This document shows, in pieces, positions 1 to 5,186 of a DNA stretch of 6,257 nucleotides; position 1 is the stretch's first letter, and every line of letters starts with the position of its first letter. The notes under the pieces are model-generated. The model was not told the origin of the DNA. It searched no databases and saw only the letters and a list, made by a program, of their open reading frames with translations. The stretch covers positions 1 to 6,257 of the forward strand of contig CAMGRB010000090.1 in assembly GCA_946061315.1 (NCBI GenBank), written 5' to 3'. Made by a program: the position numbers and the translations under genes. The DNA is from an uncultured Clostridia bacterium (GTDB taxonomy: Bacteria > Bacillota > Clostridia > Oscillospirales > CAG-272).

Positions 1-114
<114 letters not shown>

Positions 115-129
115 TTTTTCAAAAACCTA

Positions 130-158
130 TTGACAAAACGGTTCCCCCGTGCTACAAT
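130..158 (+). promoter_or_regulatory. Sigma-A promoter of the FMN riboswitch-ribU unit
   Basis: A perfect -35 box TTGACA (130-135) is followed, after exactly 17 bp, by a -10 box TACAAT (153-158), one base off consensus. Transcription should start around 164-167, just before the riboswitch P1 stem at 175. The promoter lies 16 bp after the glmS stop codon. Its near-consensus form suggests strong constitutive initiation, with control left to the riboswitch. Confidence 0.88.
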
Positions 159-172
159 CATTAAAAATCGAA

Positions 173-280
173 TAATCTTCGGGGCAGGGTGCAATTCCCG
201 ATCGGCGGTAAAGTCCGCGAGCGTATAGCAGATCCGGTGTGATTCCGGGACCGGCAGTAAAGTCTGAATGAAAGAAGATA
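173..280 (+). ncRNA. FMN riboswitch aptamer (RFN element)
   Basis: The stretch carries the conserved RFN blocks in order: GGGGCAGGGTGCAATTCCC (181-199), the CGGCGGTAAAGTCCGCGAGC block, GCAGATCCGGTG, ATTCCGGGACCGGCAGTAAAG and the closing GAATGAAAGAAGA. The P1 stem pairs ATCTTC (175-180) with GAAGAT (274-279), closing the six-stem junction that binds flavin mononucleotide. It sits between a promoter and a riboflavin transporter gene, the classic position for this RNA. A terminator hairpin at 310-339 forms the expression platform, so FMN binding should switch ribU off by premature termination. Confidence 0.96.
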
Positions 281-309
281 AAAAATTTCGCAAATATGCG
301 TATTTTCTG

Positions 310-339
310 TCACCCGAATTTTTTTCGGGTGATTTTTTT
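310..339 (+). terminator. Riboswitch-controlled intrinsic terminator in the ribU leader
   Basis: TCACCCGAA (310-318) pairs perfectly with TTCGGGTGA (324-332), leaving a TTTTT loop, and is followed by seven T residues (333-339). It lies between the FMN aptamer and ribU, 68 nt before the start codon, so it is an attenuator rather than an end-of-gene terminator. A competing antiterminator can be drawn between 280-290 and 315-325, with 10 pairs and one mismatch. Confidence 0.9.
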
Positions 340-363
340 GTAAGATAAGAATAAAAATAAAAG

Positions 364-377
364 GACGCCTGTGCGTC
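364..377 (+). other. Small hairpin in the ribU leader after the attenuator
   Basis: GACGC (364-368) and GCGTC (373-377) form a perfect 5-bp stem with a CTGT loop. It lies downstream of the attenuator and 20 nt before the ribosome binding site. It lacks a strong T tract (only GTTTG follows), so it is not a convincing terminator. Its role is unknown; it might protect or space the 5' end of the read-through mRNA. It shares the 9-nt core CCTGTGCGT with the terminator at 4311-4341. Confidence 0.45.
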
Positions 378-407
378 GTTTGAAAAAAGCTTATACGAGG
401 TGATTTT

Positions 408-1130
408 ATGAACGAAAAAGTAAAGAAGCTTTCGGTGCTCGGTATGTTTGCCGCGCTTGCCTACGTCTTTGTGTTGGTAGGCAGAATACCGATATCAAGC
501 GTTGAGTTCCTTAAATACGACCCGAAGGATATAGTTGTTGCAATATGCGGCTTTATTATGGGCCCCGTATCCGCCCTTATAGTTACCGTTATAACCTCGC
601 TTCTCGAAATGGTGACGATAAGCACTACCGGCTTTATCGGGCTTGTGATGAACATTATATCTACCGCATCGTTCGCCTGCACCGCCGCCTTTATATACAA
701 AAAGAAAAAGACGCTCTTGGGCGCGGTTATCGGTCTTATAGCGGGCGCACTTTCAATGACCGTGCTTATGCTCCTTTGGAACTATCTTATAACCCCGATA
801 TATATGGGGTATCCGAGAGAGGCGGTGGCAGATATGCTCGCGCCCGTGTTCCTTCCGTTCAACCTTATAAAAAGCGGTCTTAACGCCTCGTTTACCATGC
901 TTCTTTACAAGCCCGTTGTAACGGCTATGAGAAAAGCGCACATAATAAGCGACACTCCCGTGCGTGAAAAAGAGATTTCAGCGTCTGACGGTGAGATTAA
1001 AGAAAGCGGCGAGAGCAATTCGGAAAATCGCCCTTATCACCTCAAAATAAACGTATGGACGGTTGTAATTTCCCTCTTTATAATCGCAATTTGTGTCCTC
1101 TGGGTTCTCGCCATTAAGAAAATTATATAA
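408..1130 (+). CDS. ribU: Riboflavin ECF transporter S component RibU, with C-terminal TM extension
   Basis: This 240-residue membrane protein should bind riboflavin as the S component of an energy-coupling factor transporter, working with a shared EcfA/A'/T module encoded elsewhere. Residues about 8-176 form the six-helix S-component fold, with RibU-like blocks LKYDPKDI (35-42), the small-residue helix ICGFIMGPVSALIVT (46-60), LLWNYLITPIYMG (122-134) and FNLIKSGLNASFTMLLYKP (151-169). The FMN riboswitch upstream makes riboflavin specificity firm. GAGGTGA at 397-403 is a good ribosome binding site 4 nt before the ATG. RibU proteins are usually about 190-210 residues. This one carries an additional hydrophilic, acidic linker (about 181-210) and a seventh hydrophobic helix (about 216-235) ending KKII. 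The gene is monocistronic and ends at the terminator at 1135. Confidence 0.94.
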   Translation: MNEKVKKLSVLGMFAALAYVFVLVGRIPISSVEFLKYDPKDIVVAICGFIMGPVSALIVTVITSLLEMVTISTTGFIGLVMNIISTASFACTAAFIYKKKKTLLGAVIGLIAGALSMTVLMLLWNYLITPIYMGYPREAVADMLAPVFLPFNLIKSGLNASFTMLLYKPVVTAMRKAHIISDTPVREKEISASDGEIKESGESNSENRPYHLKINVWTVVISLFIIAICVLWVLAIKKII

Positions 1131-1134
1131 AATT

Positions 1135-1178
1135 CGGGCTGTTGCAAATTTCAATTTGCAACAGCCCGATCGCTTTTT
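1135..1178 (+). terminator. Strong intrinsic terminator after ribU, possibly bidirectional
   Basis: A perfect 16-bp inverted repeat pairs 1135-1150 (starting CGGGCTGTTGCAAATT) with 1153-1168. Only TC separates the arms, so the real loop is a few bases larger. A T5 run follows at 1174-1178 after a 5-nt gap. The stop codon of ribU is 4 nt upstream. Read on the minus strand, the stem is followed by AATTTTATATAATTTT, which is U-rich, so it could also stop transcripts arriving from the minus-strand gene at 1517-2221. Confidence 0.85.
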
Positions 1179-1315
1179 GGATTAGGGGATAGGCGGATTT
1201 AGTGTTCTTGTTTATCGTAGGGCGGGGGCAGATGAAAATAATAGGTAAAAGTGAAGAGTGAAAAAGTTTGGGTGGCTTTCTCCCGCCGTTTTGTTTTGCC
1301 GTTTATACAACAAGC

Positions 1316-1335
1316 GGGACGGTCAAGACCGTCCC
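1316..1335. repeat. GC-rich perfect dyad
   Basis: GGGACGGTC (1316-1324) and GACCGTCCC (1327-1335) are perfect inverted 9-mers separated by AA. They are followed at once by CCCTACC, which begins the tandem repeat. No T tract follows on either strand, so a simple terminator role is not supported. The form (short GC-rich palindrome plus CCCTAC in a 3'-3' intergenic region) is like REP/PU-type intergenic elements. Confidence 0.7.
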
Positions 1336-1431
1336 CTACCACGAGAACCCCCAAAACTCATTCTTCGCTTCGGGGAACCCCTACCACGAGAACCCCCAAA
1401 ACTCGCAAGCTCGTTTCGGGGAACCCCTACC
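1333..1431. repeat. Tandem 45/46-bp repeat, two full copies plus a third start
   Basis: A 27-bp block beginning CCCCTACCACGAGAACCCCC and ending AAAACTC occurs identically at 1333-1359 and 1378-1404. The first eight bases, CCCCTACC, recur at 1424-1431. The intervening 18- and 19-nt segments differ internally (ATTCTTCGCTTCGGGGAA and GCAAGCTCGTTTCGGGGAA) but share the end TTCGGGGAA. Within each unit the CCCC run can pair with the GGGG run of the following spacer, giving an imperfect hairpin. Several accidental reading frames cross this segment, but they are made of the repeat and are not genes. The function is unknown. Confidence 0.85.
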
Positions 1432-1470
1432 TTCTCATTTTTCATTATTCATCATTCATTTCTTGTAAAC

Positions 1471-1508
1471 GGACCGTCGGGGACGCCGGTCCCTACAAGT
1501 ACCCCGAC
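1471..1508. repeat. GC-rich dyad with two alternative stems, near the 3' end of the DUF6062 gene
   Basis: GGACCG (1471-1476) can pair with CGGTCC (1487-1492). Alternatively GTCGGGG (1476-1482) can pair with CCCCGAC (1502-1508), so the two stems are mutually exclusive in their shared part. The segment also includes TCCCTAC (1490-1496), echoing the CCCTAC of the tandem repeat. It lies 9 nt beyond the stop codon of the minus-strand gene at 1517-2221 and might act in its 3' end formation, although no good U tract follows on that strand. Confidence 0.6.
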
Positions 1509-1516
1509 AGCCCCAT

Positions 1517-2221
1517 TTATTCGTCCGAGCCGGAGAGAAACTTTATCGCGCGGTATATGGCGTCTTTTGAGTCGTACCACGGCTCGCTCTCGTAGCGGTA
1601 GTCGAATTTTTTGCAAAACCACGACACGTCGTCCTTGATTTTTGCAAGGTAGGCGTTTTCGACCGAGGATATATCATCGTAAAAATCGTTGAATTTGCGC
1701 CTGTCGAGCTTATCCTTGGCAAAGGATAAAATCCTTGTGTAGTGCGGCAGGCAAAAATACGGCTGCTTTCTTAATTTATCCTTGAAATCCCCCGAGGTTT
1801 CCCAAAGGAGTACGGCGGTTTCTATCATCTTTGGGAAATAGAGCTCTATTCTGTCGCATATATAACAACTCTCCGACACTGCCCCCGCCTTTTTTAGTGC
1901 GTTGCTCCCTTTTGTGCCCATTACCGAGTTTAAGAAATTGCCCTTTAATTTATCTTTAAGCAAGTCAAGATGGCTCTCTAATATAAGCGCGAGGGAGAGC
2001 TTGTTTTCACAGTTTGTCATCATGGAAAAATGCTTTTTGCAAAAACCTTTTTCGTTAGTTTCTATTCTGACCGACGGCTCCATCATCGAAGCACCCGTTA
2101 TCATTTCGACCTCGTTGGCTTCAAGCTTGTTGAATATCGTGCAAAACGGACAACCGCATTTTGGGTCGGCAATACTCTTGTCAAACGCTTCGTTTACGGG
2201 GATTGTATAAATTTGTTCCAT
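1517..2221 (-). CDS. DUF6062 family protein with duplicated CxxC...CxxH pattern
   Basis: I recognise this 234-residue protein as a member of the DUF6062 family, common in Clostridia and without established function. Its cysteines form two matching modules: C24-x2-C27...C61-x2-H64 (CPFC and CKKH) and C119-x2-C122...C157-x2-H160 (CYIC and CLPH). The gaps between half-sites are 33 and 34 residues. This suggests an internal duplication and two metal sites, most likely zinc, though metal binding is inferred. It has no signal peptide or membrane segment, so it is probably cytoplasmic. The C-terminal third is charged and helical with an aromatic YRYESEPWYDSKDAIYRAIKFL end. On the minus strand AAGGAG (complement of 2228-2233) lies 6 nt before the ATG. 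The gene diverges from the 8-oxoguanine glycosylase gene, and their promoters interlock. A role in redox or repair is only a guess from that neighbourhood. Confidence 0.82.
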   Translation of the reverse strand: MEQIYTIPVNEAFDKSIADPKCGCPFCTIFNKLEANEVEMITGASMMEPSVRIETNEKGFCKKHFSMMTNCENKLSLALILESHLDLLKDKLKGNFLNSVMGTKGSNALKKAGAVSESCYICDRIELYFPKMIETAVLLWETSGDFKDKLRKQPYFCLPHYTRILSFAKDKLDRRKFNDFYDDISSVENAYLAKIKDDVSWFCKKFDYRYESEPWYDSKDAIYRAIKFLSGSDE

Positions 2222-2239
2222 ATAACGCTCCTTTTCCTC

Positions 2240-2268
2240 TTGATTTATTTCTATTATAAGGTTATAAT
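2240..2268 (+). promoter_or_regulatory. Promoter of the ogg gene (plus strand)
   Basis: TTGATT (2240-2245) and consensus TATAAT (2263-2268) are separated by 17 bp. Initiation near 2275 would leave a leader of about 33 nt. The same hexamer pair with the same spacer recurs ahead of the ketodeoxygluconate kinase gene at 3189-3217. This promoter shares most of its DNA with the opposite-facing promoter at 2253-2281. Confidence 0.72.
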
Positions 2269-2281
2269 TGAATTATTGCAA
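2253..2281 (-). promoter_or_regulatory. Promoter of the DUF6062 gene (minus strand)
   Basis: Read on the minus strand, TTGCAA (2276-2281) is followed after 17 bp by a consensus TATAAT (complement of ATTATA at 2253-2258). Transcription should start near 2246, giving a leader of about 25 nt containing the AAGGAG at 2228-2233. The -35 box lies over the expected start site of the opposing ogg promoter. Confidence 0.75.
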
Positions 2282-2307
2282 GACTTTTTGTCGAAAACGG
2301 GGGTATT

Positions 2308-3192
2308 ATGGAGAAAATAAGTGCTTTTACAACGGAAAACGGCATAGAAGCGGTAAAGCTGACAGATATTCCGAAGCTCAATATTTTCAAAACGTTTGAC
2401 TGCGGTCAATGCTTTCGGTTTGACCCTGTTTCAATATTCGGAGGCAAATATGAGTTTGGCGGTGTGGCGTTTGGAAAATACGTCGTATTCTCTCAAAATT
2501 GCGACACAGACCTGACAATTTACGGCTCCGGCGTGGAGGAATACGAGAAAATTTGGCGTCCTTTTCTTGCTCTTGACGTTGATTATAATAAAATAAACGG
2601 CGACATATGCTCTGCCGTTTCATCAAGTGATATGAAAGCGGCAGTCGAGTACGGGGACGGCATCAGAATTTTAAGGCAGGACGGCTGGGAATGTGTCTGC
2701 TCCTTTATAATTTCACAAAACAACAATATTCCGAGAATTAAAAAGATAGTATCTTCAATGAGCGAAAAATACGGTGAGAAAAAGTCATTTTCGGGCAAGG
2801 ATTATTACACTTTTCCGACACCCCATCGCCTTTTTGACGCGGGTGAGGAGGAAATATTCGCTCTTAAAACGGGATTTCGCGCAAAGTACATATACGATGC
2901 CTGCCGTCTTATATTAAGCGGCGACGTTGATCTCAATTATATAAGAAACGAAAACGATTTTCAGAAATGCCTCGAATACCTCTGCAAAATAAAAGGCATA
3001 GGGCCGAAGGTAGCAAGCTGTGCCCTTTTGTTCGGATTTGAAAAAACCGAGGCTTTTCCGATTGACGTGTGGATGAAGCGCGCCCTTGCAAAGTATTTTC
3101 CCTCGGGCATTGACCTTAATGCTCTCGGCAAAAATGCGGGCATTGCACAACAATATCTCTTTTATTATGAAAAATACCGTCAGGACACTTGA
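2308..3192 (+). CDS. ogg: 8-oxoguanine DNA glycosylase/AP lyase, Ogg family
   Basis: This 294-residue enzyme should remove oxidised guanine (8-oxoG) from DNA and nick the resulting abasic site, starting base-excision repair. Residues about 18-115 match the OGG N-terminal domain (DCGQCFRF at 31-38 is its signature). FIISQNNNIPRIKKI (133-147) corresponds to the SSNNNIARI loop of human OGG1, whose Asn149 probes the opposite cytosine. The helix-hairpin-helix IKGIGPKVASC (228-238) carries the Schiff-base Lys234, and IDVWMKR (252-258) the catalytic Asp253. The Lys-Asp distance of 19 equals that of human OGG1 (K249/D268), and Cys238 aligns with OGG1 Cys253. All key residues are present. The start codon has only a weak GGGGG site (2299-2303) 4 nt upstream, suggesting low translation. 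No terminator is visible after the gene, so its transcript may continue into the kinase gene. Confidence 0.92.
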   Translation: MEKISAFTTENGIEAVKLTDIPKLNIFKTFDCGQCFRFDPVSIFGGKYEFGGVAFGKYVVFSQNCDTDLTIYGSGVEEYEKIWRPFLALDVDYNKINGDICSAVSSSDMKAAVEYGDGIRILRQDGWECVCSFIISQNNNIPRIKKIVSSMSEKYGEKKSFSGKDYYTFPTPHRLFDAGEEEIFALKTGFRAKYIYDACRLILSGDVDLNYIRNENDFQKCLEYLCKIKGIGPKVASCALLFGFEKTEAFPIDVWMKRALAKYFPSGIDLNALGKNAGIAQQYLFYYEKYRQDT

Positions 3193-3217
3193 TTATTTTT
3201 TATTTTGGTTGTATAAT
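3189..3217 (+). promoter_or_regulatory. Promoter of the ketodeoxygluconate kinase gene
   Basis: TTGATT (3189-3194) is followed after 17 bp by consensus TATAAT (3212-3217). The -35 box overlaps the TGA stop codon of ogg (3190-3192). Initiation near 3224 gives a leader of about 48 nt. Within it AGTATTT (3230-3236) and AAATATT (3243-3249) form an imperfect inverted repeat around GACCCG, which could be a regulator site just after the start of transcription. Confidence 0.75.
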
Positions 3218-3271
3218 TTTATCGGTGAGAGTATTTGACCCGAAATATTAAGATAAAAAGAAGGTAATTTT

Positions 3272-4297
3272 ATGAAAACAGTATGCTTCGGCGAAATTAT
3301 GTTAAGGCTTAACCCGCAGGGTTACACGAGATTTATTCAGACCGACACCTTCGGCGCTACCTACGGCGGGGGTGAAGCAAACGTTGCGGTTTCTCTTGCA
3401 AACTACGGCGTTGACTCCGCTTACGTTACAAAGCTCCCTGCACACGAGATAGGTCAGGCGGCGGTAAATTCCCTGAGAAGATACGGCGTTGACACGAAGG
3501 ATATCGTAAGAGGCGGCGACAGAGTTGGTATTTACTATCTTGAAACAGGCGCTTCACAGCGCCCCTCAAAGGTTATATACGACCGTGCCTATTCTGCAAT
3601 AGCACTTGCAAAAAGAGATGAGTTCGATTGGGAAAAGATACTTGACGGTGCCGATTGGTTCCACTTTACAGGTATTACTCCCGCGCTTGGCGGCGAGCTG
3701 CCCGAAATATGTATGGACGCACTTAAAGTGTGCCGCAAAAAAGGAATTACCACAAGCTGTGACCTTAACTTCCGCAAAAACCTCTGGTCGAGCGAGAAGG
3801 CGGGCAAGGTTATGGGTGAACTTATGAAGCTTGTTGACGTATGTATAGCAAACGAGGAGGACGCCGAAAAGGTGTTCGGAATAAAGGCGGAAAACACGGA
3901 CGTTGACAAGGGAGTTGTAAGCCGCGAGGACTACAAGAGCGTTGCTTCCCAGCTTGCAAAGCGTTTTGGCTTTTCACGCGTGGCAATCACTTTGAGAACG
4001 AGTATATCCGCAAACGACAATATCTGGGGCGCTATGCTCTACGACGCAAAGGAAAACGAGTATTTCTTCTCACGCTCCTACAACATACACATAGTTGACC
4101 GTGTTGGCGGCGGAGATTCCTTCGGCGGCGGACTTATCTACGCTTCGCTCGTCGGCAAGAAGCCGCAGGATATTATAGAATTTGCCGTTGCGGCATCGTG
4201 CCTCAAGCACACCATAATCGGCGACTACAACCTCGTTTCCGTAAAAGAGGTTGAGGGTCTTATCTCGGGCGGCGGAAGCGGCAGAGTTCAAAGATAA
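3272..4297 (+). CDS. kdgK: 2-keto-3-deoxygluconate kinase (PfkB family sugar kinase)
   Basis: The 341-residue protein should phosphorylate 2-keto-3-deoxy-D-gluconate with ATP to KDPG in the cytoplasm, a step in hexuronate and pectin/alginate catabolism. It has the PfkB (ribokinase) fold. MKTVCFGEIMLRLNP opens the first strand, YGGGEANVAVSLANYG (31-46) is the first PfkB signature, DLNFRKNLW (164-172) is typical of ketodeoxygluconate kinases, and DRVGGGDSFGGGLIYA (276-291) is the ATP/anion-hole signature with the catalytic base Asp282. LKHTIIGDYNLVS (311-323) matches the conserved CLKHT..GD.N end of KdgK proteins. Length fits the family. The ribosome binding site AGAAGG (3259-3264) is 7 nt from the ATG. 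The reading frame favours C-ending AAC, TAC, TTC and GAC codons more than ogg does, suggesting stronger expression. No KDPG aldolase or uronate isomerase gene lies nearby. A related sugar kinase specificity cannot be excluded. Confidence 0.87.
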   Translation: MKTVCFGEIMLRLNPQGYTRFIQTDTFGATYGGGEANVAVSLANYGVDSAYVTKLPAHEIGQAAVNSLRRYGVDTKDIVRGGDRVGIYYLETGASQRPSKVIYDRAYSAIALAKRDEFDWEKILDGADWFHFTGITPALGGELPEICMDALKVCRKKGITTSCDLNFRKNLWSSEKAGKVMGELMKLVDVCIANEEDAEKVFGIKAENTDVDKGVVSREDYKSVASQLAKRFGFSRVAITLRTSISANDNIWGAMLYDAKENEYFFSRSYNIHIVDRVGGGDSFGGGLIYASLVGKKPQDIIEFAVAASCLKHTIIGDYNLVSVKEVEGLISGGGSGRVQR

Positions 4298-4310
4298 TTA
4301 TGTATTTCAC

Positions 4311-4341
4311 AAAAGCCAACCTGTGCGTTGGTTTTTGTTTT
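4311..4341 (+). terminator. Intrinsic terminator after kdgK, 11 nt before the next start codon
   Basis: CCAAC (4316-4320) pairs with GTTGG (4327-4331) around the loop CTGTGC. The stem extends outward through one G-U and four A-U pairs, using AAAAG (4311-4315) and TTTTT. The T-rich tail TTTTTGTTTT covers 4332-4341. The next gene has its ribosome binding site at 4344-4348, directly after the tail. No convincing promoter lies between the hairpin and that gene, so downstream expression probably depends on partial read-through or on a start site inside kdgK. Confidence 0.8.
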
Positions 4342-4352
4342 AAGAGGGACGA

Positions 4353-5162
4353 ATGAAAAAATTTTCTTTTGATAAAAAAACCGTTATTTTAACGGGCGCA
4401 TCGTCGGGTATTGGCAAGGAAATTGCAAAGGTTCTCATAGGCAAATACGGTTGCACCGTCTATGCAATAGCGAGGAACGAAGAAAAGCTCCGCTCTGTCG
4501 GCAAAGAAATATCGGACACACTTTTTATTCCATGCCCGTTTGACGTCGGCGTTTATGAAAATTGGGCGGAATTTGCAAAAAAGCTTGAGGAGTGCCCTAA
4601 AAAGCCCGATATTCTTATAAACTGCGCAGGGGTTTTACCGAAGTTTGCAAGTGTGCAGAAGACAGACAAAGAGGTCTTTGAAAACGTACTCAAAACCGAT
4701 TTTCTTGCGCAGGTTTATTCCTGCAAGGTCTTTTTGCCGATTATCAAATCAAGCGGCGGCGCCATTGTAAACGTTTCAAGCTCGTCATCGCTTTGCCCCT
4801 TTGCGGGAATTGCCGCATACTCGTCATCAAAAGCCGCATCGGAGCGATTTACCGAGTGTCTTGCACAGGAAAACAAGGATATTCTCGTTTCGTCCGTTTT
4901 GCCCGGCTTTGTCAAAACCGATATAATGAGAGATCAGGCGGCGAGCGAAAAGGAGCGGCGCATTATCTCAAAGGTGAGCGCAGACTGCCATAAGACCGTA
5001 AAGAAAATCCTTCGCCGCGTAAGGCGCAGAAAAAAGCGGATTATCGTAGGGGCCGATGCGCACTTTATGAATTTTGCTTTTAAGTTCTTCCCTTCGCTTG
5101 CGCCTAAAATTATAACGGGCGTTTTGAAAAAGACGAAATTTTCGCTCTTTGCGGACATTTGA
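4353..5162 (+). CDS. Short-chain dehydrogenase/reductase (SDR), NAD(P)-dependent
   Basis: This 269-residue classical SDR should oxidise or reduce an unknown alcohol or carbonyl substrate with NAD(P)(H). A Rossmann cofactor motif TGASSGIG lies at 14-21, and NCAG at 90-93 takes the place of the usual NNAG. The catalytic residues are Ser143 in VSSSSS, Tyr156 and Lys160 in YSSSK, with the normal 13-residue Ser-Tyr spacing; Asn111 in ENVLKTDF is the probable fourth member. PGFVKTDI (184-191) closes the active site. A very basic patch KKILRRVRRRKKR (217-229) precedes a hydrophobic, Phe-rich C-terminus (238-265) that may associate with lipid or membrane; this is inferred. Translation starts after GAGGG (4344-4348), 4 nt before the ATG. 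The DUF3592-like gene follows after 24 nt without a terminator, so they likely share a transcript. The substrate cannot be assigned. Confidence 0.88.
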   Translation: MKKFSFDKKTVILTGASSGIGKEIAKVLIGKYGCTVYAIARNEEKLRSVGKEISDTLFIPCPFDVGVYENWAEFAKKLEECPKKPDILINCAGVLPKFASVQKTDKEVFENVLKTDFLAQVYSCKVFLPIIKSSGGAIVNVSSSSSLCPFAGIAAYSSSKAASERFTECLAQENKDILVSSVLPGFVKTDIMRDQAASEKERRIISKVSADCHKTVKKILRRVRRRKKRIIVGADAHFMNFAFKFFPSLAPKIITGVLKKTKFSLFADI

Positions 5163-5186
5163 TAATAAATTTTTGAGGAATAGATT

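Larger units (their letters stand above)
1252..1451. mobile_element. Possible MITE-like element bounded by imperfect AT-rich inverted repeats
   Basis: TGAAGAGTGAAAAA (1252-1265) is matched in inverse orientation by TTTTTCATTATTCA (1438-1451), with 12 of 14 positions complementary. The 200-bp segment between them contains a GC-rich dyad and tandem repeats, and I find no protein of its own. Two short inverted repeats around a non-coding, palindrome-rich core resemble a miniature inverted-repeat element. Against this, the arms are simple AT-rich sequence and no target-site duplication is obvious. This call is tentative. Confidence 0.3.
1170..1516. other. Intergenic region between two convergent genes, repeat-rich, no credible gene
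   Basis: The stretch between the ribU terminator and the stop codon of the DUF6062 gene holds the T5 tail of the ribU terminator, about 75 bp of ordinary sequence, and then the AT-rich inverted-repeat arms, two GC-rich dyads and the tandem repeat described separately. Reading frames of 66 to 126 codons run through it on the plus strand, but they translate to low-complexity repeat-derived peptides (repeats of PLPREPPK or TPTTRTPKT) and lack a ribosome binding site. I see no RNA gene here. Confidence 0.75.

Noticed and set aside
138..150. ACGG...CCGT mini-hairpin between the -35 and -10 boxes of the ribU promoter
   Set aside because: Four base pairs with a C-rich loop are too short to be meaningful and probably arise by chance in the spacer.
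1333..1431. CRISPR-like array
   Set aside because: Only two full repeats and a stub are present. The intervening segments share their last nine bases instead of being unique spacers, and no cas gene is nearby.
1251..1638. Plus-strand reading frames of 66-126 codons
   Set aside because: They translate the tandem repeat into low-complexity peptide, lack a ribosome binding site, and run into the antisense strand of the DUF6062 gene.
3589..3909. 106-codon minus-strand frame inside kdgK
   Set aside because: It is a shadow of the codon bias of kdgK on the opposite strand, with Ser-rich composition and no ribosome binding site.
4251..4298. Promoter for the SDR gene at the end of kdgK (TTGAGG, GATAAT)
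   Set aside because: The hexamers are poor matches and about 36 bp apart, outside the 16-18 bp range.
4353..5162. SDR gene as KduD (2-deoxy-D-gluconate 3-dehydrogenase) acting with kdgK
   Set aside because: The neighbourhood is tempting, but a terminator separates the genes, and the basic patch and hydrophobic Phe-rich C-terminus do not look like KduD. Substrate is left unassigned.
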